From contig PBHZ01000023.1 in assembly GCA_002719615.1 (NCBI GenBank), positions 19,309 through 48,126 of the forward strand: a stretch of 28,818 nucleotides of DNA, in the 5' to 3' direction. Positions 1 to 9,200 of this stretch are shown piece after piece (position 1 is the first letter of the stretch; each line of letters begins with the position of its first letter). The notes under the pieces were generated by a model. That model saw nothing but the letters and a program-made list of their open reading frames with translations. It did not search any database and had not been told where the DNA came from. A program made the position numbers and the translations under genes. The stretch is from Methanobacteriota archaeon (GTDB lineage: Archaea > Thermoplasmatota > Poseidoniia > Poseidoniales > Thalassarchaeaceae).

Positions 1-604
1 GATTATTTTTATCAGCATTATCGAAGATATTAATTGAAATATCCCTAGAAACACCTTCAGAAAGAAAAATAACTGGCATTACTTCTAATCCTTCCTCAGA
101 AGTCCATGAGTAAGAGTTAGACAATATTTGTAATGATTGTTGATTACGTACTTCAATATTAAAAGATCCATGTAGGTTACTATCTACACCACCACTTGGA
201 CTATATACACTCCAATTAAATTCATTATTTCCTACATTCAAAGGGATAAAAGAAACTAATATTTCCCTACTTGAGCCAGGATCAATTTGGACAAAATCTC
301 CTCGCCAGATGGAATTATTGATTCCGTTTACTTCTAGTCTGACACTATCTCTAACATCTCCTTCGTTATGTATTAAAATTGAAGCTTTGACAGAATCTCC
401 TAAATGAATAGGTTCTCCGATAATAGATATTTTTTCGCTTCCTGCTGCAGAAAAATTAACATCAGTAAAATTAGTATTTTGAATATTTTTCTCAATCAGA
501 CTTTGAGATTCAACTTGGCAAATATGAAATAAGGAAAATGAACAAAAAAGCATTATTATAAGTAGTGAGAGACAACTGTTACCATGTAAACTCCTCGCCA
601 TCAT
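1..604 (-). CDS. Exported protein with CARDB-like domain, 3' part outside window
   Basis: The reading frame is open from the ATG at 604 (a second in-frame ATG lies at 601) to the window edge, giving about 201 residues with no stop. Residues about 12-30 form a hydrophobic stretch (LLIIMLFCSFSLFHI) after a short basic start, which looks like a signal peptide or N-terminal anchor. The following part is rich in beta-type sequence, with phrases such as HLGDSVKASILIHNEGDV and a later tryptophan-containing strand. This is typical of CARDB or other immunoglobulin-like archaeal surface domains. The protein is therefore probably exported and may act at the cell surface, but no specific function can be given. 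It is divergent from the coiled-coil gene at 628 with only 23 bases between the starts, so both promoters must overlap coding sequence. A GGGG tract lies just ahead of the start. Confidence 0.7.
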   Translation of the reverse strand, partial: MMARSLHGNSCLSLLIIMLFCSFSLFHICQVESQSLIEKNIQNTNFTDVNFSAAGSEKISIIGEPIHLGDSVKASILIHNEGDVRDSVRLEVNGINNSIWRGDFVQIDPGSSREILVSFIPLNVGNNEFNWSVYSPSGGVDSNLHGSFNIEVRNQQSLQILSNSYSWTSEEGLEVMPVIFLSEGVSRDISINIFDNADKNN

Positions 605-627
605 TATAGCCCCTAGAGTAGTACCGT

Positions 628-1506
628 ATGAATGAAACCCTCTTAGTAAAGGATAGAGACATTTTAATGATGAAATTAAGTGGGGGACATGTGGATACAG
701 ACAACTTACTCAGTGTAACTCCTAAAGAGATTGCTGAAGCGTTGTTAATTAGACGTAGGGCATTAAAGGAACAACTACCAAATATAATAAAAAATCTAGA
801 TAATGAATCGGAAGCATTGACGCCAAAATTGAGAAAAATACAAGAAAAAAATGAAAAAATAAAGAAAAAAATATCTGAAATTAAAAAACAAAGAGATGCC
901 TGCCAAAAAGAAGCGGGGGAAATCTGGAAAAAAATTAAAGATATTCAAAATGAATTAACTGAATCTGGCAATATGATTAATCTAGATCCAAAGTGGAAGA
1001 AGGAAAGAATGATAGAAGAATTGGAAGAAATAGAGTTTAATATTCAAACGGTTGCACTTGACCACAAAGCAGAGAAGAAAATGATAGATGCAAGGCGAAA
1101 CATAATTAGACAAAATGAATTATGGTTAAAAGAACGTAAATCTTCAAATCCTCAAATGGCAGAGTTTATTGAGAAGAGAAAAAAAATGAATTCTCTGTAT
1201 AAGACTGCAGATAGAGAACATAGAGAGATGATTAAAAATGTCAATCTTGGAGAGCCAATTCATGCAAAATATATGGCAAGAAAGACAGAGTTATTAGACA
1301 TAGAGAGACAAAGAGATCGGGCTAGGCAACTATTAAAAAATTTAGATAGAGACATATCATATTGGGAAAATACAATTCTAGATGGTTTTGACGAATTAAT
1401 GACATTAGCAATGAAAGTTCAACAAGGAGGGATGTCATCCTTTACTTCCAATAAAAATAAAAAGGAAAAAAATAATATCAATAGTAAAAAAATGGAGGAA
1501 GAGTAA
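628..1506 (+). CDS. Coiled-coil protein, diverged COG1340-like paralog 1
   Basis: This 292-residue, highly charged protein is almost entirely predicted coiled coil, with long runs of K, E, I, L and R. The central phrase ELEEIEFNIQTVALDHKAEK (about residues 131-150) resembles the conserved central segment of the archaeal COG1340 coiled-coil family. The C-terminal MKVQQGGMSS resembles that family's short Gly-containing end. It is the first of three consecutive genes of similar length and architecture. Its stop overlaps the next start by one base, so translation is probably coupled. A TATA-like ATTATAG near 603-609 sits about 22 bases ahead of the ATG, and no Shine-Dalgarno sequence is visible, which suggests a leaderless message. 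The role of the family is not established. A structural or scaffold role is inference from the coiled coil only. Confidence 0.75.
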   Translation: MNETLLVKDRDILMMKLSGGHVDTDNLLSVTPKEIAEALLIRRRALKEQLPNIIKNLDNESEALTPKLRKIQEKNEKIKKKISEIKKQRDACQKEAGEIWKKIKDIQNELTESGNMINLDPKWKKERMIEELEEIEFNIQTVALDHKAEKKMIDARRNIIRQNELWLKERKSSNPQMAEFIEKRKKMNSLYKTADREHREMIKNVNLGEPIHAKYMARKTELLDIERQRDRARQLLKNLDRDISYWENTILDGFDELMTLAMKVQQGGMSSFTSNKNKKEKNNINSKKMEEE

Positions 1507-2471
1507 TGACTAATGCATCAGAAAATAAATCTGGTGTTGATTTGAAAAGTATGGAATTCGATGAAATTGTACTATTAAAAAGAGAAATACAAAGAGATAT
1601 AGAATCTAATGAAAAAAAATTCAAAGATTATTTAGAAGATAGGAGAAATCAAATAGACATAGTGAAAACACTTCGAGAAATGATGAAAGAAGTAGATTCA
1701 ATGGATGAAGAAAGGCGAGAATTACTAAATGAATTTAATGGATATAGGAAAAAATCAGAAGATTTGAAGAAGATTAGAGATTTAGTAAATGATTTAATTC
1801 CTCCTCCAAGTGAAATATTGGAAAAATGGATAATAAAAAGTTATCAAAATCTAACGACGATTAATAATGATTTAACGACAGTGCCAACATTAGAGAGGGA
1901 GCAAGACTTATTCAAAAAATTCTTTGAATTACAGGTTTGCATTAAGAGGAAAAGAGAATCTGAAAAGGCTCATGTGGAATATATAGAAAATATCACCAAA
2001 CTTAGAGAGGTGGCTAAAAAATTAGATAACCAGAGAGAAGAAAAAGAAAAAAATATATCTAAGATGGAAAATAATCCTGAATCTAAGGGGAAGATAGTTA
2101 CAAGAAAGGAAATAAAGAAAATAAGTAAAAAAATATCTTCAATAGATAAAAAACTAGATGAATTAAAATTGGAAAGAAATGATTTGAAGAAAAATCTTAT
2201 AGAAATAAAAAAAATATTGAAGGAAAAGAATTTATCAAATAAAAAAATTAGTTTATCTAAAGTTAAAAGTAAAATAAATGAAGGAGGCGTTCTTGATGCC
2301 TCTGAATTTGATGTACTACTAGATCATGGAGTTTTAGATAGTATAAAATCAAATAAAACAAAAAAAAGTGATTCGAAAAATAAGGGAAATAAAAAAAGAA
2401 AAATGAGGCGTTTTGGAAATGCAAAAAGAAAGTCAAGGAAGGGAAATAGTGCAGCATTAAGAGAAAATTAA
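1506..2471 (+). CDS. Coiled-coil protein with basic tail, COG1340-like paralog 2
   Basis: This 321-residue predicted coiled-coil protein starts on the last base of the preceding stop (TAATG), with a clear GGAGG about eight bases upstream, so the start is well supported. The middle contains NLTTINNDLTTVPTLEREQD, which aligns by eye with the conserved LExxIxTxxLxxxxE segment of its two neighbours. Near the C-terminus, GGVLDASEFDVLL matches the family's Gly-x-Leu-Ser-x-x-Glu-Leu ending. It then adds a strongly basic tail (KKRKMRRFGNAKRKSRKG) that the other two copies lack. Such a tail could bind nucleic acid or an acidic partner, but this is inference. The arrangement suggests three subunits made together, possibly a hetero-oligomeric filament or scaffold. 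Confidence 0.75.
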   Translation: MTNASENKSGVDLKSMEFDEIVLLKREIQRDIESNEKKFKDYLEDRRNQIDIVKTLREMMKEVDSMDEERRELLNEFNGYRKKSEDLKKIRDLVNDLIPPPSEILEKWIIKSYQNLTTINNDLTTVPTLEREQDLFKKFFELQVCIKRKRESEKAHVEYIENITKLREVAKKLDNQREEKEKNISKMENNPESKGKIVTRKEIKKISKKISSIDKKLDELKLERNDLKKNLIEIKKILKEKNLSNKKISLSKVKSKINEGGVLDASEFDVLLDHGVLDSIKSNKTKKSDSKNKGNKKRKMRRFGNAKRKSRKGNSAALREN

Positions 2472-2500
2472 TAGAAAATAATGATTTATTTTAGTATTAA

Positions 2501-2510
2501 TTTATATTAA
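2501..2510 (+). promoter_or_regulatory. TATA box for the third coiled-coil gene
   Basis: TTTATATTAA lies in the 77-base gap between the second coiled-coil gene and the ATG at 2549. A start site about 25 bases downstream (near 2530) would leave a short leader holding the AGGTGG at 2536-2541. This supports the ATG at 2549 rather than the one at 2525. Confidence 0.5.
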
Positions 2511-2548
2511 CAATCGAAGTCGGAATGTACATAATAGGTGGCATATTG

Positions 2549-3400
2549 ATGGATTATAGTGAGGTTGGCGATATATTTAATCCACTCTCTGAAAAAATTA
2601 ATTTAGAATTGACCAACAATAAAGAGCAAAGAGACGAATGGAATAATAGAGTTCGTAAGCATTTGGATAAGCGAAATGAAATCAATATTCAGGTTAAAGA
2701 ATTAATTTCAGAAGTACAAAAACAGAAAATCGTAAGAGATGCTGCAAATATTAAGGTTAAAGAATTGAAAGAAATAAGGTTTGAAAAATCTGAAAAATTG
2801 AAACTAATCAGAAAAGAAATGAAAGAAAAAATGGGAGATAAAGAGAATAGAACTAATAAAAAATCCGGACCTGATCCACGTAGAATAAAGTCTGAAATGG
2901 ATAAATTAGAAAATATGTATGAGAGGGGTGCTTTTTCTGGAAAAAAGGAAAAGGAATTCTTCAATAAAATGAAGAAATTAAGTAGAGATTATAAAGAAGC
3001 CAAGAAGGTTGTGAAAGAAGATATTTTTGGAAACCTAAAAAAGAATGAAAGAGAGGCAAAATATTCCCAAGCAAAGGCACATGATAATGTTGAAGATGCA
3101 GTTAGGAACGCACAAGAAGCTCATGACTTGATGATGGAACTATCTGAAGAAGTAGATAGATTAAGGGAAATCGCGAATAATGCACAGATGGAAGTAACAA
3201 TATCAAAAAGAGAAGCGGATATAATGCATAGTAGATATGTAGTATCATTAAGATGTATCCATTCAATGCAAGATTTACTCAAAGAGATTACTACAGAAGA
3301 GAATGAAGAAGAAAAGGTAGAAGTTTCCGATTTAATGAGTAGATTGATGTCCGGAGATACTTTATCTACAGACGAATTGATGTCATTGCAAAGGAATTGA
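2549..3400 (+). CDS. Coiled-coil protein, COG1340-like paralog 3
   Basis: This 283-residue coiled-coil protein is the copy closest to the classical archaeal COG1340 pattern. It has an N-terminal repeat of EQRDEWNNRVRKHLDKRNE type, a central IKSEMDKLENMYERG...FFNKMKKLSRDY segment, and the C-terminal end LMSGDTLSTDELMSLQRN. I chose the ATG at 2549 because AGGTGG precedes it by about seven bases and the upstream TATA box would place transcription start after the alternative ATG at 2525. That alternative would add eight residues. Unlike the first two genes it appears to have its own promoter. It ends three bases before the convergent broken gene at 3404. Some databases label members of this family as phosphatases, but no phosphatase motif is visible here. 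The function is unknown. Confidence 0.8.
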   Translation: MDYSEVGDIFNPLSEKINLELTNNKEQRDEWNNRVRKHLDKRNEINIQVKELISEVQKQKIVRDAANIKVKELKEIRFEKSEKLKLIRKEMKEKMGDKENRTNKKSGPDPRRIKSEMDKLENMYERGAFSGKKEKEFFNKMKKLSRDYKEAKKVVKEDIFGNLKKNEREAKYSQAKAHDNVEDAVRNAQEAHDLMMELSEEVDRLREIANNAQMEVTISKREADIMHSRYVVSLRCIHSMQDLLKEITTEENEEEKVEVSDLMSRLMSGDTLSTDELMSLQRN

Positions 3401-3403
3401 TCA

Positions 3404-3748
3404 TTACATTGTAATCTCTTTACCACTAATGCCGTGAATTAATTGCTTATTTTCGGTGTTTACAATCCAAGCAGGCATTAGTATCTTTTTCCAATGAAGA
3501 TGACAATTATCAGATTTAAAGTTCCAATTTTGTAGAGCCATGCTTTGGGTAAATAATCCTGCATTTTTTGGTTTTCCCTGTCGTTTCTCATTAATTAACG
3601 GTCCAATAAGGTCCATTACCTGGAGCTTATCTTTCCAAAGATTTTTGTTTGGTTCAATAATTCTCAGCGATGGAGAATGCGACAGAACATCCAAATTAGA
3701 AAATAAAATAAAATTATTTTCCCATGGATCTTCTATGATCTTCCACTT
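3404..3748 (-). pseudogene. C-terminal part of frameshifted unknown protein
   Basis: This stretch has no convincing start of its own: the first usable codon is a TTG deep inside it, with no ribosome binding site. It joins smoothly to the frame of the upstream part at 3733-4335 if one A is added to the A9 tract at 3747-3755. The joined reading runs through KKWKIIEDPWENNFILFSN and on to the stop, giving one protein of about 310 residues. The part downstream of the slip is rich in W, N and K and ends in HGISGKEITM. I recognise no family. Possible explanations are a sequencing or assembly error, a recent inactivating mutation, or expression by slippage on the homopolymer. Confidence 0.6.
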
Positions 3749-4335
3749 TTTTTTTCAATAAGACCTTCTGGACCAATTAATTCACCATCGATCTCCCATA
3801 ACTTAGATGATAATAAAATCGGAGTATATGTAATACCAGATAATCCTTTATTGGATAACCAAATAGATATTTCTATATTGGGCTTTAATGTTAAAATAGA
3901 ATTATCAATACTTCTAATTTCATTAAATTCACTAGTTGCATCGTCAATATTGTTATCTTTGGTAATTGATAATCTAATTTCTTTATTCAGTATTGCTTTT
4001 CCGAACCATTGTGATAGTTCATTTGGGTCCCAAAAAAAAATCTTGTTTTTTCTATAGTTTTCTAGATTTAAATTATCATCAATAAATCTCTCCGAAATTA
4101 TCAAATGATTCCCGGAAGGAGCATCGACACTCCATCTTTCTATTTCAAAATTATTTAATTTAGTAATTCCATCACAGACATGCCAAATAAAAAGTGATTT
4201 AGAAGGAAATTCTTTTAAATCTTGTAAAGAATCTACTTTGCCGATGAAATTAAAATCGATAGAAGGGAAATCATAATTCTGATTATGAAAGTTTTCTCCC
4301 CGTAATTTTATTAAATTACGAATTTCACTCTCCAT
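3733..4335 (-). CDS. Unknown protein, N-terminal part, frameshifted at A9
   Basis: The 200-codon frame starts at ATG 4335, shortly after GCGAGGG, and lies directly downstream of the RNA polymerase/L30e operon on the same strand. It contains WHVCDGITKLNNFEIERW and FFWDPNELSQWFGKAIL, without any motif I can assign. It ends a few codons after a run of nine A (3747-3755 on the plus strand, as T). With ten A it would continue for about 110 more residues into the segment at 3404-3748. This indicates that the true gene is 3404-4335. No signal peptide or membrane helix is evident, so it is probably cytoplasmic. In many archaea this position after rpl30e is occupied by nusA, but the sequence shows no KH domain and is not NusA. 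Confidence 0.6.
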   Translation of the reverse strand: MESEIRNLIKLRGENFHNQNYDFPSIDFNFIGKVDSLQDLKEFPSKSLFIWHVCDGITKLNNFEIERWSVDAPSGNHLIISERFIDDNLNLENYRKNKIFFWDPNELSQWFGKAILNKEIRLSITKDNNIDDATSEFNEIRSIDNSILTLKPNIEISIWLSNKGLSGITYTPILLSSKLWEIDGELIGPEGLIEKKSGRS

Positions 4336-4402
4336 ACCCTCGCGAGATATTGGAGGACTTTGAATAAAACCCTAAAATTTTGCAAAATAGACTTTTCTAG
4401 TG

Positions 4403-4699
4403 TCAAATATTCTGACTTAGCGTTAATAATTCACTTTGTCCAGGATCAGTAATACAAAGAGTACTGACAGGAAATGGTTTTGCACAAGCAGCACCTAATT
4501 GTCGATTTACTAACAATACTTGATGTACTGGTACATCAGGATGTTTAGATTGGAGGTTAGAAATGTATTCTTGAGGGCAGTTGGCAGCTACTAAAACCAT
4601 TCGCGCATCTCCTCTTGAACAGGCACTCATAGTTTGCCTTTGTCCAAATAGTAAAGTTCCAGTATTCATTCCTTGTTTTAATTGACGTGCTAAATCCAT
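4403..4699 (-). CDS. rpl30e: Ribosomal protein L30e
   Basis: This 98-residue protein matches archaeal L30e in length and pattern. It begins with a helix and TGTLLFGQRQTMSACSRGDA, followed by the conserved RMVLVAANCP strand-turn. Near the end KPFPVSTLCITDPGQSE corresponds to the usual GKPFxVSxLAIxDPG segment. L30e binds a kink-turn in RNA and is part of the large ribosomal subunit. GGAGG sits eight bases before the ATG, 11 bases after the rpoA2 stop, so it is the last gene of the RNA polymerase operon, as in many euryarchaea. The usual further neighbours nusA, rps12 and rps7 do not follow. Confidence 0.9.
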   Translation of the reverse strand: MDLARQLKQGMNTGTLLFGQRQTMSACSRGDARMVLVAANCPQEYISNLQSKHPDVPVHQVLLVNRQLGAACAKPFPVSTLCITDPGQSELLTLSQNI

Positions 4700-4710
4700 T
4701 ATATTCCTCC

Positions 4711-6279
4711 TTAATTCTCTGGCACATAAAATAACTCTACGCTTCCTGTCCCCAAGGCGACAGGTTGACCAACAATGATATTTTCAGTAACTCCACTAAG
4801 ATCGTCGCGCTCGCCAATGATTCCAGCTTTAAGTAAATGAGTAACTGTCACTTCGAAAGCAGATCTAGCCAATATAGAATGTTTAGTTCCACTAACTCCG
4901 TGCCTTCCTATAGCCCTTATTTCTCCTTCACTAGACATCACATCCGCCACCATAATTAAATGTCTAATATCGACGTCTAAACCAGCTCCTGCCATTGTAT
5001 CATATGCTTCATTAATAATAGCTTGCCGTGCGGCCTCAATTCCTAAATAGTCATATATTTCACTGATATTATTAGTATATGTTCGAGATCTGTCAACACC
5101 TGCAAATTCACTAACTTTGGTTAAATTAGATCCAATAGTAGATATGTAATACTCTCCGTCTTTATTTGGTCCTTGCACATTAGCTCTAGAAATGCCTGGC
5201 AGTCCTTTTAGTCTTAATTTCTTTATTTTATCTTCTAGTTGTAACAGCGCAGTATAGGTAGGAGGGTCTGTCGCTAAATTTGTCAAATCTTCTGCTTTTG
5301 ATATACCCGGTATTATTTTAAGAACTTTAGGCCGATCCTCGTTATCTGACTGTATGTATAATCTCAATGCTCTAGATAATTTATCTAATACTTCCGCACC
5401 AGTCATATTTTTTAATTTTAGATTAGAAGGAATCAATTGAAGATTAATGTATCTTTGTGTTACCTCGACATCTATTGCTGCAATATCTGTTGCTGTAGTT
5501 GTTTCGATTCCTGCTGCTAATTCTCTCGCCAATTTTTCATTAGTTCTCAAAGGTTTACCTTTAGAATTGAATTCTTCTAGATAAATATTCATTGTTGGCG
5601 TATTAGGTACTTTACGAGCATCAACAATTTCAATTATTCTTGGTAGTCCTTGAGTAACATTCACAGTTGCAACACCAGCATAGTGGAATGTTCGCATTGT
5701 CATTTGCGTCCCAGGTTCACCTAATGATTGAGCAGTTGTAATCCCCACAGCTTCATGTGGATCAACTCGCGCTTTTAGTAAATGATTGTAGGCAGATTTG
5801 ATAATGCTTTCTAATTTTTTATCAGATAATTTCTTATCGCCCCTTGAATTAATACCTTCTACTAATGTATTTATAACCTGAGGAGTCAGATATAAGCCTA
5901 ATTCATTAGATTTTGCAGAAAGTTGGATGAATAAGGGATCTTCAACATCTAAATCTCTTAATAATAGTTTTTTACTATTTTCTACATCATATTCTTGAAT
6001 TGGGAGCAAGGTTTTTTTCCTTCTTCTTGACAAAGTTCTCCTTCTGACTACGGTTTTTTCAGTTCTTGCAGCTGCAGCTCTCGCTGATTTGGTAGAACTT
6101 GCCATTACATGATGAATTTTTTGAGATGTTCCAGAGTCGATACCACAAATTTGACCAATTTGGAGCGGAGTAAGGACTTTGACATCATCCCATTTCCTAT
6201 CATCGGCTAATTTATGAGCATATTCTTCCTCTATGCCTAAGTCCATTAATTTCTTTTTTGTCGCACTCTTTACTACCAT
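4711..6279 (-). CDS. rpoA2: RNA polymerase subunit A'' with N-terminal HhH-like extension
   Basis: This is the C-terminal half of the largest RNA polymerase subunit. The trigger-loop region SLGEPGTQMTMRTFHYAGVA (about 185-204) and GLPRIIEIVDARK (211-223) are canonical, as is the C-terminal IRAIGRHGVSGTKHSILARS part. At 522 residues it is longer than usual (about 380-400). The excess is at the N-terminus. Residues 1-60 look like a double helix-hairpin-helix domain (LGIEEEYAHKLADD ... LTPLQIGQICGIDSG), followed by a basic Ala/Arg-rich linker (61-90, including RRRTLSRRRKK). The same domain, with 19 of the first 27 residues identical, begins RpoH in this operon. The ATG is preceded by GGAGGTG inside the end of rpoA1, so the extended start is well supported. 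Confidence 0.95.
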   Translation of the reverse strand: MVVKSATKKKLMDLGIEEEYAHKLADDRKWDDVKVLTPLQIGQICGIDSGTSQKIHHVMASSTKSARAAAARTEKTVVRRRTLSRRRKKTLLPIQEYDVENSKKLLLRDLDVEDPLFIQLSAKSNELGLYLTPQVINTLVEGINSRGDKKLSDKKLESIIKSAYNHLLKARVDPHEAVGITTAQSLGEPGTQMTMRTFHYAGVATVNVTQGLPRIIEIVDARKVPNTPTMNIYLEEFNSKGKPLRTNEKLARELAAGIETTTATDIAAIDVEVTQRYINLQLIPSNLKLKNMTGAEVLDKLSRALRLYIQSDNEDRPKVLKIIPGISKAEDLTNLATDPPTYTALLQLEDKIKKLRLKGLPGISRANVQGPNKDGEYYISTIGSNLTKVSEFAGVDRSRTYTNNISEIYDYLGIEAARQAIINEAYDTMAGAGLDVDIRHLIMVADVMSSEGEIRAIGRHGVSGTKHSILARSAFEVTVTHLLKAGIIGERDDLSGVTENIIVGQPVALGTGSVELFYVPEN

Positions 6280-6281
6280 TG

Positions 6282-9200
6282 TTAAGCACCTCCTAAAGCT
6301 TCGTCTAGAACTAGATTGACATCAAATGGTTCTCCTTTACGACTGCGTGCTGGATCGACAGTGTCTTCACCATATTGGAATTGGACTATCCTATTGCCAG
6401 TATTTCTTACAGAAGATTCTGCATCAGTGGAAACTTTGAGATCGTCCATAGCATTAATTAATCTACGTTGCATATAACCTGATTTACTTGTCCTGACTGC
6501 TGTATCGACTAGGGACTCTCGACCAGAAACCGATAGCATGAAAAATTCGGTTGGTTCTAAACCTCTCTTGAATGAGGAAGAAACAAAGCCTTTCTCTCTA
6601 GCTCCTTTGACTCCTCTTGGGAAGTGTGCCAAAACCCTATCTTGATAGCCTCTTTCCAACCTCTTACCACGAACTTTTGGTTGTCCTATTGAACCAGCCA
6701 TCATTGCTAAGTTGTCCATTGAACCTCTAGCACCGGAAGTTGCCATCAAAACCGCTGCATTGTCTTCACCCAGATATTTCTTTGCAACATTTCCAGCGTC
6801 AGATTTACCAGTATCAAGTATTTGCAGTATATTCTCCTCGAGGGTTTCCAGAGGAGTCCTACCGGGCCTTGCTTCATACTTCTTACCATCTTTACCATAT
6901 TTCACAAGTTCTAAGTCTACATCTTCACTTGCTTTCTTATTTATAGATTCAATCTCTTTTTTGGCTTCTGGAGGTAAATCTTCATCATCAATTCCAGTAG
7001 TAAATCCTAATGAAGTACATGCAGCAATTGTCATTTTAGTCATATCATTAATAAATTTTGCACCACGCTGATTACCGTGTGTTTGAACAACTGCATCTAA
7101 TAATCGGCCATCTTCTGCTCCAATCCCTTTTTTATCTATGGCGCCAACAATGTTTCCTTTAGAAACTTTAACTGTGTCCCCAGATCTGTTTAAATATTCA
7201 AGATTGAACCCCTCCGGAACAATGAGGCTCAATACTTCTGCCCCTCTGTAACCTACTATTCCATCTTTTTCGATTTCATTTGGTAGTTCTCCTTGATAAT
7301 TAATTGAGCCTAGTACTTCTAAAACTATATTTTTAGGCAATATCATATTATCGTGAGTTAAAAGATATGAACCGGAAATATGGTCATGTATTCCGCCAAT
7401 TACGCTACCTCCGTATCTAGGAGTTATTATGTGTTCTTGGACGCGCATTAGTATTTTGGCCTCTGCTCGCGCTTCTTCACTTTGAATAACATGTAAATTC
7501 ATCTCATCACCATCGAAATCTGCGTTATAAGGTGTACAATCTGCAAGATTAAATCTGAATGTTTTTCCTTCCATAACTCTAATTTCATGGACCATCATAG
7601 ACATCCTATGCAAAGATGGTTGACGATTGAATATAGTGACGTCCCCATCGATTAAATGTCTTTCAACTACTATTCCTGGACGAGGGTTTCCATCCTGATC
7701 CCATGTGCTTAATCTATCCTCACTATCCGTAGGATATGTATTTCCATATTCGTCTTCTTGAGATGGACTACCACAATGGGGGCATCGAACCTCTAAATGG
7801 TCTGGAAAATATTCTGTTGGATTTTCAACTTCCCATCTCCAACGATTGTGAATTAACGCTCTAGGATCATCTGATTCTAATTGTTTGCCATTAGTATCTT
7901 CACCACGAAGATTAGCAATAGTTTTCTCTAAATCTATTCCATTTACTTCTTCTAATTCTCCTATTTCATTTCTTTTCATTTCCTTTTTCAATTCCAAACC
8001 CGGTAAAAAGTTTGGAGCTGGTAGTACGTCATTTAAGTCAGGCCTGTAACCTGGATATGGTTCTTCATCACTACCACTATGGCATTCAGGATTTTTACAT
8101 CTGAAACCTGCCCAAATAAATTTTGTCCTATCCGTAATGCGTACTCTAAGAGTATCTCCTCTAATGATATAATTTACTCCAGGATGATTATCGGGACCTC
8201 TTAGAATCATCTGCCTTAATTGTTCTCTATTCCTACTTGTTACTCTAATTGGGACTGTTAATTCTTTTGCAGTCGATACTGGTATACCGACCTCGTTTAT
8301 CCCAAGATTTGGGTCTGGACTAATTACAGTCCTAGCACAGAAATTTACTCTTTTACCCGATAAATTACTTCTAAAACGTCCTTCTTTTCCTTTCAGACGT
8401 TGCGTTAGGGTTTTGAGGGGCCTACCCGAACGATGTCTGGCAGGAGGTATTCCACTAGTCTGATTATCAAAATATGTAGTACAGTGATATTGCAATAATT
8501 CCCACAAATCTTCAACAATTAATTGAGGTGCACCAGCGTCTCTATTTTCTCTTAATCTTTGATTGATTCTTAAAACATCCACTAATTTATGTGTCAAGTC
8601 ATCTTCAGATCTATCACCACTATCTAATGTTATAGAAGGTCTTACAGTAATAGGAGGAACAGGAAGAACTTTCAAAATAGTCCATTCTGGCCTACAAACA
8701 TCTTTATTCATTCCTATAAATATCAAATGTTCGTCTGGTATTCTTTCTAACCACTCTCTGATATCTCGGGCATTAAGTTTATGTTCTCCTTTGTCCGCTT
8801 TCTTTTCTTTAAACGTTGAAGGTTTGTCTAGAATTATTTTACCTTGTTCTGAACCACAATGCATGCAAATAGCTCTTTTTGCACTTGAACATTCTTTCTC
8901 GATATCTTTTATTGTTTTATTAAACTCACGTGAACCGACACCATGTTTTATCATTACATCATGTACTCTTTCTCTGTAATAATCTTGTTCGGATTTTTCA
9001 GGATCTAGAGGATGAGTTTCGGGGGCACTATGCAATAGAATCTTGCTGCATTTGTTACAAGTATTTTTTAATGCCATTTTAATTAGAGCAGTAAAGCCAA
9101 TGTGCATCACTGGTAGCTCTAATTGTATGTGTCCAAAATGACCAGGGCTTTCATCATACTTACAATTGTCAGTTGGGCATACTAATCCAGGTTCAATTAC

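Noticed and set aside
3540..3761. Plus-strand frame of 73 codons across the broken gene
   Set aside because: The joined minus-strand frame through the A9 tract explains this region better and the plus-strand product has no recognisable feature.
4377..4388. Perfect 12-base palindrome ATTTTGCAAAAT between rpl30e and the next gene
   Set aside because: It is short and AT-rich, with no repeat elsewhere in the window and no clear position relative to a promoter; chance is likely.
8563..8979. 138-codon plus-strand open frame inside rpoA1
   Set aside because: It lies wholly antisense to a confidently identified polymerase subunit and its translation is low in charged residues without any motif; the same applies to other antisense frames in rpoB and rpoA1.
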